DNA of 64,000 nt from Paratinospora sagittata (lineage: Eukaryota > Streptophyta > Magnoliopsida > Ranunculales > Menispermaceae). The stretch's first letter is position 1, and the number at the start of each line of letters is the position of its first letter. Position numbers and translations under genes: made by a program. The DNA is taken from NCBI GenBank assembly GCA_035771175.1, contig CM069605.1, positions 17,562,288-17,626,287 on the forward strand, in the 5' to 3' direction. The notes beneath the pieces are model-generated. The model worked only from the letters and a program-made list of their open reading frames with translations. It ran no database searches and was not told where the DNA came from. Shown here one piece after another: positions 56,219-64,000 of this stretch.

Positions 56219-57201
56219 TCAATTTGTGCACTTTACCTTTTGGTGAAGCAGTTGAGATATTTCATGATGTTCATTTCTCCATGCTGACTTTCTTCTTGGC
56301 ATTTCATCAAAGGATCTTTCATTTTGTACAAGTGTTCTTGATGTGCTTGTTGAAGATTGTTGGCTTATCATCCTTGGATCTTCCGCATTAACAATCTCAC
56401 TTTTGTTTCTGCTTGGCACATTTGCAAACATGTCCTCTCTCTCATATGTTGTTTCTAATCCACTCAAAATATAATCAATTTTTTGAAAACTGATTTCAAA
56501 TGGATTTGAAAACTCTTTTAGAAATTTTACTCTGTATTTCCATTTTTTAGGAAAACCATTAAGAAAGTGTTGTACAAAAGTAGAGTGAGAGATTAGTTTC
56601 CCAAACCTTTCAAATTCATGACATAATCGTTGAAATCTTTGTATGCCATCATGAACTGACTCAGACTCTAGAAATCCGAAGTTTGTGAGTGATTCCTCTA
56701 AGGCATTAACCTGATTTCTAGTTTCCTCCTTTCCTTTCATGGATTTCAATAAATCACACAACTCTTTCTGAGTCATTTCCCATGGATCAAGTGTTTCAAC
56801 AATGGTGATTAGCTCATCATTCCATTTCTTTGGAAGCTTATCACAGAAACACACTAAGGCTATCCCTCTAGGTATCTCACTTTCATTCCATCAAGAATGG
56901 ACTTATACCTACAACAGGCTATATCTAGAGATTCATTCTCAGATATTTCAAATTTATCAAATAACCTTTCATACTCCTTAAGCTTTTCATCTCGATTCAT
57001 TATCTTTTCACCATGAATTGATTTGAGAGTTTTCCAAATCTCTTTAGCACTTTCAAGATGAATTACCCTTTCTACTTTTTCCTCGGGTAGACAACAATAC
57101 AATGCATAGACATCTTGAGAGTTGTATTTATCATTGAGTCTATCCTTGTTTGTCCATAGCTCAATAGGCTTGTTGGGAATGGTGTAACCATTTACAACCA
57201 T
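56219..57201 (-). pseudogene. Ty1/copia gag (UBN2-type), copy C3
   Basis: The first frame (57201-56860) begins MVVNGYTIPNKPIELWTNKD, then HLESAKEIWKTLKSIHGEK, EKLKEYERLFDKFEISENES and CCRYKSILDGMKV, the UBN2/gag-polypeptide pattern. A frameshift near 56857 leads to KLPKKWNDELITIVETLDPW. A second, similar module follows: RFQRLCHEFERFGKLISHST, then NGFPKKWKYRVKFLKEFSNP. The C-terminal part is Ser/Thr-rich. No zinc knuckle or protease follows, so it is an isolated fragment. It was probably inserted independently of G3. Confidence 0.8.
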
Positions 57202-58680
57202 TTCCCATAGAATGATGTCTTTAGATCCAATGATAGCTTGAGAGTTGTAACCATTTACAACCCTGGATCTCTAGAGTATCTTCAAATGTCGTATTACCGT
57301 TTGACTAAAGGATTAGTCGGTTCTCGTTCCCTCCCGATGGCTTCATCCAGTAGGGGTTGTGCTACTTGGATGTTGAGCGGATTGTGAGTGGTTGAATGCG
57401 TCTGGCCAGCGCAGTGCCTATGAGCGCTTCATGTGAAAAAGTTAAAGTTGGGAGTAATGACGTCTCTGTCCAAAGGTAGATAATTTAGAGTTCTAACGAG
57501 AACCTCCTCGCTCGGTTAATATGAGGAACATGATACCCTAACTGGGGTGTTGTAAAACCAGTTGTATAGCTAGTGGTCCAAAGAAAGTAATTGATGGGAC
57601 AGGGTTTTCATCGTGGCTAAAGTGAAAACTTAAATAAATGCTAAGGGATCGGACCCCAAGGCATGTTATTGATTAGTGTGCTTGATATTAGGAGGATTCA
57701 TGAGACACACTGAGTATGGGCGTAGATGTTTTGACTTGTCTCATTTGTATTATCACTGCAATTTTTATTATGATGGTGTTAAATTGGCATACTGGGCATG
57801 CATTATTGTGGTAATCTGACTATTGTTTCAACATCATATATAATTATAATTCTTTTATGTATTTTATTTGCTTGTTTAATTATCATAATTGGTAAATGGT
57901 AAATGATGATTTTCTCTATAAGATATTGAGAAATTATCTTGCTCATCGGCATAAATCCTTAGATTTAGAGAATTTAGGACTTTACCAAACATAGATTGAG
58001 AAAAATAATAATATGAAGTATATGGATATAGAATCCAAAAAAATTGAGATACTAGTTGAAAAAGAAATAATACCTAGAATATACCTAGAATCATTTTTCA
58101 TCAATTAAAAGTAGAATACAATTTAACAAGGATGACTTCACTAAATTTGTAATTTTTCCTTTCCTCCCCTAGTGAGTGGGTTTTGGAAGTGGTAGTTACT
58201 TGTGAGCCACGTAGATTTAGGCTCACCTTTCTTTCCATATTATCATTTTTCAGACGTGGTGACTGAGACTTTGTAGGTTAAGGGCCAGTCGCTTGAGAAG
58301 GAGGGATTGGGCGACTTTTACTACGACTATCTGGGTGAGGAGGAGCCAGTTGTCGTTGTCGTTGCCGACTACGACGATCTACCTCTTGAGGAGTAGCCCG
58401 TAGTAATTTGACTTCTCTTTTTGGGTATGGATACCTTTTAATTCTTTTTTGTAACTATGGTGTCGTGATATTAGCTTTTTCCTTACCACCATAGGACCGC
58501 AACATTGAACTCGATTATTAATTATGGTACCATGTTGTATAACTACTTTAGATTCTGCTGCGTATGATTCTTAGTTTATAATCGTGCTCTTGATTGGCGA
58601 TATGGCATGATCAGATGTTAGGCTTGTTGTATGTGAATGTGAATGCACATACAATGCCGGGACTTGTGGAAAAAAAAAAT
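57202..58680. other. Unassigned, LTR-like sequence without genes
   Basis: No coding region stands up. Phrases such as TAACGAGAACCTCCTCGCTCG (57500) and TGTGAGCCACGTAGATTTAGGCTCACC (58201-58230), with a small dyad GTGAGCC/GGCTCAC, look like retrotransposon LTR sequence, but I cannot place the ends. A short acidic frame (YYDYLGEEEP, near 58320) is not recognised. Confidence 0.3.
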
Positions 58681-59106
58681 CTATTTTTTAGAGCAATCTG
58701 TGACAATATACAAATCACAAACCAAGCTTTTCACAACAAAAACACAAATTCCAATAATTACATAATTAAAAAAACTAAAAAAAAAAGTAGAATTTATTCA
58801 TGATAATCGATGCGCATAAGACCAAGTACAAAAATACCTTGGCTGGATGTTAATATAAAATTGCCATGGGAATGGATTTTTGTTATTTGAATGCGAGTTA
58901 AGTCACATTTCGGTGGGTATCACATTTCTGGTTTTGGGGACGCTATTAAAGTCAAAAATAATCGTGTCAAAGGAAAGGACATCCACGTGCTAATAGCCTA
59001 TAGGGTTTTGACTGATTCTTCTCCATGTTAAGAAAATAAACAGGATTATAGTTATAACATATAATCATTTTTTTTTATTTACTAATACATCAACTTTAAA
59101 GTAGGG
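58681..59106. other. Unassigned A/T-rich DNA
   Basis: About 420 bp with A-runs and T-runs; I see no element end or coding frame. Confidence 0.5.
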
Positions 59107-60155
59107 TTTTTTTTTTCAAAAAAAAGGCAAACAACTCCATATCATTCATGACAAGAGAAAGGCAATGCCTCCTCAAATACAATATCAACAATTACAGGTG
59201 GGATTTTCTCAATCCATATATGAGAAGCTTGAGTATATAATCCAAATTTGCTGAGTCAATCAGTGACTCTGTTACATTCACGCGACATTGTTGATATTGT
59301 GACATTCTGCCAATAGTTCAACAAATTATTGCAATCATCTACCAATTCACCAGTTTCAGTAAAATTGTGAGTACTTTTTAGCTCGTCTAACACTCCAGAA
59401 GAATCACCCTCAACAATATTGAGGGGGATTCTTGTTTCAATTGCAAACTTTAAACCCACTCTCAGTACACTAAGTTCAGCTGTAAGTTCATGCAGGCCCC
59501 CCATCTCATAAGATGTCTTGGCCACAATGACATTCCCAAGGTGATCTCTCACAATAATACCAATGTCAATTGCTCCCTTTCTCATCCAAACATGCATCAA
59601 CGTTCATTTTTAGTTTGTCATGGAGAGGAGTATCTTTCGGCCACCCAACCAATATCATCACTTTTCCTTTCAACAAAAGCTATATTTTTATCATTTCATG
59701 AGCCCCACGCAGTGATCATGATAATTTTCAAGTCTTTTTTGTTTGCTTCCATGACTAAGGCCACTAAATTTTCATCAACTGGCCATGACATTAGTATTCT
59801 ATCTTCAAGCATAGGGTCACCATAGGTCAACAGCTTCGCAACTCTCTTGCATCTTGTAATGGCATAGATAGATGATTCAATTTCTTCTCGGCATAAACCG
59901 CAAATGACATCATCAACAATCCTTCTTTTTCAGAAATTGTCCTTTGTTAGGATGATATTGTGGATTAGTTTTCAAAAGAAAATCTTAACTTTTCGGAATA
60001 GGCAAATGTTTCATACATTATACAAGAATATTTTGGCATCACCACTGTTAGAACTTTTTCCATTTTCTGCACCTTCTAGAGCCACACTATACCCATTTTT
60101 AATTGAGTATTGCCTATTTTTTGTATAATGCCATACAACTATGTCTGGAGGGCCT
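59107..60155 (-). pseudogene. L1-type LINE 3' end: zf-RVT and RNase H-like domain
   Basis: On the minus strand, upstream sequence near 60140-60155 gives WHYTKNRQYSIKNGYSVAL-like phrases. The zf-RVT region (about 59830-60010) has FFWKLIHNIILTKDNF and DDVICGLCREEIESS. Then comes an RNase H-like domain (59230-59620): VDACLDE before a frameshift, IGIIVRDHLGNVIV, ELTAELSVLRVGLKFA, IVEGDSSGVLDELK and SRECNRVTD. These carry the expected acidic residues. The 3' end runs into an A-rich tail on the minus strand at 59107-59130. The copy is 5'-truncated, as usual for LINEs, and has stops and frameshifts. Confidence 0.8.
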
Positions 60156-61465
60156 TAATGGAATCTTCATTATCTCATCAGCATATATATAGCTAAGATT
60201 AGGTGTGGAACAACTCCAAGATATATATAGTTATATATATAGCTAGATGTTATTTTCAATTTTTAATTATATACTCATAAAATTTGGTATATGTCTGATT
60301 TCCACACACACATATATATATATATATATAAATGCCTAATTTTTTAATAGTATTGTCTAAACCGATTGAATCAAATTAGACAAATGTGACATTTGAATTC
60401 AAACAGTACCATTATATTTCCTACGCCACATGATAGATTCAATCAATAAATAAGATTAAATATCACTTGTCTCTTGTATATTAATTAATTACCCTCTGCA
60501 CACCACTTCAATATATATATATATATATGTTTGTGTGTGTGTTAGTTTTCATCACCGGAACATTTCAAGTTTATAATATGTGAATTGACAAATCACCAGT
60601 ATATTTTTGAAAGATTAACTATTTTTAATTTGTTTCTTTTTGTTTAGTTTGTTCATTAAATGCAAACAAATAGAGAATGATGGCATCAATCCCTTACGAA
60701 ATACGTGACTTCAACGTAAAACGATCCATTCTACACATGTTGATCAATTAAAATATATTATATATTTTTTTATATGCAATCTAATATTTTTTATGACTAT
60801 GGGTGTGCTTAGCTTGCACACACCTCCGACATGAATCCACCTCACAAGAATGACATCAATGTAATTTTCTAGTGCAGATGTTATTCATTCAGATTAAAGA
60901 TACATATATATGATGACAATGCTTTTTTTTTTTTTTTGTCTCTATAAGCAAATAATTAATGTGTCCATGAGGTGTAAAAAGATCATTGCTTATGAGTTTT
61001 TTTTCCCTGGAACATAGGAAATAAATGATTTGTAATTCAATGCTACAAAAGATTATATAATTAATCCTTGCTCTCAGGAAAGAACTGATCAAGAACATTC
61101 AAAAGTTAACATTATCTTTTTAATTTAACATGATTTATTGGTAAAATATGAATCTTTGTCTTCTTTAAAAAGGGCCACGAAAAATTAGAAAGAATATTGG
61201 TTGAACATTTTTTTTCTTTTTATTAGGCTTGTGTTCCTAATTTTACTTTTATATTACATACCTTTTTTTTTTGGTTTTCCGCGTGTGTCCCGTCCTTCAG
61301 GTGAGACTAATTCACATTCAAGCACTGCGACGGCATTGGGCGATTCTCTCCAAGTGAAAACGATTAAGGTAGGCATGAGTTTCTATCCGAAAACTTCTAC
61401 CCCTTAATCAGTTTTAACATAAACATCTGACCATATATGTTACACCACGTTGGGTCACATACCCT

Positions 61466-61510
<45 letters not shown>

Positions 61511-61805
61511 CCCAAAAACTATTATACAAAACTTTTCTTTTGTAAAAAACTTTGAAAATTTTCAAAAAATAAAAAATGGTTTTAGTTCTCACTATAAAAG
61601 TAGAAAATACCAAAACTCTATTCATGAGGCCAAAAATATGTAATTAGTTCTACTGCTGCAAGGCAGTAATTGTGACCCATTGGTACCAATTTCCATGCTG
61701 TATAAGATAAAGGAAAAGAAAAGAAGTCATTTAAGAACATATATAATTATTATCATTATATTTTGCCTGTCGTTCATGTCTTTTCCTTTCTCACAAGACT
61801 TAAAA
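60156..61805. other. AT-rich unassigned DNA with TA microsatellites
   Basis: No gene found. TA-rich microsatellites lie at 60310-60330, 60505-60528 and 61469-61508. A GC-richer patch at 61275-61395 (around GTGTCCCGTCCTTCAGGTGAG) gives a 68-codon frame that I do not recognise; it may be an old element fragment. Confidence 0.5.
61469..61508. repeat. (TA)n microsatellite
   Basis: Uninterrupted TA run of about 40 bp. Confidence 0.95.
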
Positions 61806-62057
61806 TGTCACGCCCTGGGTTGCACAGCGTGCCCCCTACCTAAGTGTGGGCGCACCCCCTCGGGGCGAACGCCTAGCCATAGTACCACATAATATTGTCA
61901 TATCTAGCCGAATTCGCGATACCCAACAGGGCCCTAATAACGGACTAAATCATTTACCCCCACTATTCATGAATAGTAAAGGGCCTCCCTCCAAGTCGAA
62001 CTCGCAACCTCCCCTTTAGGAGGTTAGATTTCGCACTTAGAGTAGCCACTGAGCCAA

Positions 62058-62130
62058 TGGTTCAGTGGCTACTCCAAGTGCGAAATCTAACCTCTTAAAG
62101 GGGAGGTTGCGAGTTCGACTTGGAGGGAGG
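62058..62130 (+). repeat. tRNA-like (SINE-like) core in foldback unit 1
   Basis: TGGTTCAGTGG at 62058-62068 fits a pol III A box, and GAGTTCGACTT at 62111-62121 resembles a B box, starts 53 bp apart. An inverted copy of the same segment lies at 61980-62050, so the two face each other. This is a tRNA-derived segment, not a functional tRNA: I could not fold a full cloverleaf. Confidence 0.55.
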
Positions 62131-62477
62131 CCCTTCACTATTCATAAATAGTTAGGGTAAATGATCTAGTCCCTTATTAGGGCCCTGTTGGGTATCGCAA
62201 ATTCGGCTAGATGTGACAATATTATGGATCCATAATGGCTCGCGTTCGCCCCGAGGGGGTGCGCCCACACCTGGGTAGGGGGCACGCTATGCAACCCAGG
62301 GCGTGACAAAAAGGCCTTATGTACAGCGTGCCCCCTACCCAGGTGTGGGCGCACCCCCTCGGGGCGAACGCCTAAGCCATTATGGATCCATAATATTATC
62401 ACATCTAGCCGAATTCGCGATACCCAACAGGGACCTAGTAACGGACTAGATCATTTACCCCCACTATTCATGAATAG

Positions 62478-62672
62478 TGGGGGTTCAGTGGTTACTCAGA
62501 ATGCGAAATTAAACTCCTTAAGGGAGGTCTCGAGTTCGATTCTGGGGGAGGCCCTTCACTATTCATGTATAGTGGGGGTTCAGTGGTTACTCAGAATGCA
62601 AAATTACACTCCTTAAGGGAGGTCTCGAGTTCGATTCTGGGGGAGGCCCTTCACTATTCATGAATAGTGGGG
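62478..62672 (+). repeat. Two direct 95-bp tRNA-like copies in foldback unit 2
   Basis: GGTTCAGTGGTTACTC starts at 62482 and again at 62577. Each copy is followed by GGTCTCGAGTTCGATTC with a B-box-like GAGTTCGATTC. The copies are separated and flanked by ACTATTCATGAATAGT or a one-base variant. The same double arrangement recurs in unit 3 (about 62995-63190). Confidence 0.7.
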
Positions 62673-63449
62673 GTAAATGATCTAGTCCGTTACTAGGGCC
62701 CTGTTAGGTATCGCAAATTCGGCTAGATGTGACAATATTATGGATCCATAATGGCTCGCGTTCGCCCCGAGGGGGTGCGCCCACACCTGGGTAGGGGGCA
62801 CGCTGTGCAACCCAGGGCGTGACAAAAAGGCCTTATGTACAGCGTGCCCCCTACCCAGGTGTGGGCGCACCCCCTCGGGGCGAACGCCTAAGCCATTATG
62901 GATCCATAATATTATCACATCTAGCCGAATTCGCGATACCCAACAGGGACCTAGTAACGGACTAGATCATTTACCCCCACTATTCATGAATAGTGGGGGT
63001 TCAGTGGTTACTCAGAATGCGAAATTAAACTCCTTAAGGGAGGTCTCGAGTTCGATTCTGGGGGAGGCCCTTCACTATTCATGTATAGTGGGGGTTCAGT
63101 GGTTACTCAGAATGCGAAATTATACTCCTTAAGGGAGGTCTCGAGTTCGATTCTGGGGGAGGCCCTTCACTATTCATGAATAGTGGGGGTAAATGATCTA
63201 GTCCTTTACTAGGGCCCTGTTGGGTATCGCAAATTCGGCTAGATGTGACAATATTATGGATCCATAATGGCTTAGGCGTTCGCCTCGAGGGGGTGCGCCC
63301 ACACCTGGGTAGGGGGCACGCTGTTCAACCCAGGGTGTGACAAAAAGGCCTCATGTATACATAAGGCCTTTTTGTCAGGACTTCGTATACATAATATTGT
63401 CTCCACTGTAGCGCACTACAGTGTCCTTTGTCCCCCTGCACACCGCAGC

Positions 63450-63545
63450 GCACAGGGAGGGCCTCCCCCGGTTCGAACCCAGGACCTCCCCCTCAGGGAG
63501 TCCTCCGTCGCAACCGAGTGGCCACTGAACCAACCGCTCAGTGGT
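63450..63545 (-). repeat. tRNA-like segment with canonical B box in foldback unit 4
   Basis: On the minus strand TGGTTCAGTGGCC (A-box-like) is followed 53 bp later (start to start) by GGTTCGAACCG, a nearly perfect pol III B box. The spacing fits a class II tRNA such as Leu or Ser, or a SINE derived from one. It is followed by GGGGGAGGCCCTCCC. The other units have a weaker B box. Confidence 0.6.
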
Positions 63546-64000
63546 TACTCCAAGTACGAAATCTAACCTCTTAAAGGGGAGGTTGCGAGTTCGACTTGGG
63601 GGGAGACCCTTCACTATTCATGAATAGTGGGGGTAAATGATCTAGTTCGTTACTTGGGTCCTGTTGGGTATCGCGAATTCGGCTAGATGTAACAATATTA
63701 TGGATCCATAATGGCTTAGGCGTTCGCCCCGAGGGGTTGCGCCCACACTTGGGTAGGGGCACGCTGTGCAACCCAGGGTGTGACAAAAAGGCCTCATGTA
63801 TACATAAAGCCTTTTTGTCACACCCTGGGTTGCGTAGCGTGCCCCCTACCCAGGTGTGGGCGCACCCCCTCGAGGTGAACGCCTAGCCATAGTACCACAT
63901 AATATTGTCACATCTAGCCGAATTTGCGATACCCAACAGGGCCCTAGTAACGGACTAGATCATTTATCCCCACTATTCATGAATAGTGAAGGGCCTCCCC

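Larger units (their letters stand above)
61806..64000. mobile_element. Tandem array of foldback elements, at least five units, continuing past the window
   Basis: Unit 1 (61806-62310) begins TGTCACGCCCTGGGTTGCAC and ends GCAACCCAGGGCGTGACA. Units 2 and 3 are bounded by GACAAAAAGGCC at 62305, 62821 and 63339, so the period is 516-518 bp. A fourth unit (about 63340-63790) has a different left half. A fifth starts near 63805 and runs off the window. Within each unit the outer arms (about 155-240 bp) are inverted repeats of each other. They include the palindromes TTATGGATCCATAA and ACTATTCATGAATAGT. The core contains tRNA-like segments. No transposase. The ORFs of 78 codons at 62166 and 62682 are arm sequence. 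Confidence 0.88.

Noticed and set aside
61201..61407. 68-codon ORF with a GC-richer end that might be a host exon
   Set aside because: No recognised motif, a poly-T/Phe-rich start, and no flanking exon-like sequence.
62166..62918. Two nearly identical 78-codon ORFs (MIILWIHNGLGVRPEG...)
   Set aside because: They are the arms of successive foldback units and owe their identity to the tandem array.
63450..63545. Possible tRNA gene
   Set aside because: The A and B boxes are good, but I could not find a complete cloverleaf with paired acceptor ends, and related copies are embedded in foldback elements.

Overview
The window is plant nuclear DNA, most likely from a flowering plant (probably a eudicot) with a large, repeat-rich genome. 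It is AT-rich. Every coding signal I can identify belongs to a transposable element, and almost all are broken by stops, frameshifts or later insertions. I found no host gene, tRNA gene, rRNA gene or CRISPR array. The families are Ty3/gypsy (Tekay/Del-like with chromodomain, and Athila/Tat-like), Ty1/copia (SIRE-like LTRs and others), an L1-type LINE end, a non-autonomous hAT element, and a tandem array of foldback elements. Species identity cannot be read from the sequence.

Layout, left to right. 1-4255: the 3' part of LTR family A (+), next to a SIRE-like copia LTR (D1, -). 4256-about 10855: 3' half of an Athila/Tat-like element (+), split by a complete solo LTR of family A (5401-7983, -, 5-bp target duplication GAAGC). 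10860-12100: LTR E (-), with an array of GC-rich dyads. 12101-12955: end of a gypsy integrase plus its LTR. 14079-16093: SIRE-like solo LTR D2 (+). 16094-26108: decayed Tekay-like element G1 (-), containing solo LTR F (18510-21065, +).

26109-39942: a nearly complete 13.8-kb Tekay-like element, G2 (-), with both LTRs and a PBS. It carries an extra ORF upstream of gag that resembles the 'putative plant transposon protein' domain, a small ORF downstream of integrase, and an internal tandem duplication that fuses two partial internal units without an LTR between them. 40543-42640: non-autonomous hAT element with 8-bp target duplications. 43430-47470: copia element C1 (+), split by LTR B3, LTR A3 and a foldback element. 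47471-52650: copia element C2 (+), whose integrase is cut by solo LTR H (50046-52054, TSD ATTTC). 52769-56095: gypsy element G3 (-), with the least damaged pol here. 56219-57201: copia gag (-). 59107-60155: LINE 3' end (-). 61806-64000: foldback array with a period near 517 bp and tRNA-like pol III boxes in its core.

The reverse transcriptases, integrases, LTR promoters and PBS/PPT sites served copying of their own elements. All elements now look non-autonomous or dead. The features most worth following up are the two accessory ORFs of G2, the helically spaced palindrome arrays in the U3 region of several LTR families, and the foldback array with embedded tRNA-like boxes. Coordinates of LTR ends without a visible target duplication are approximate.
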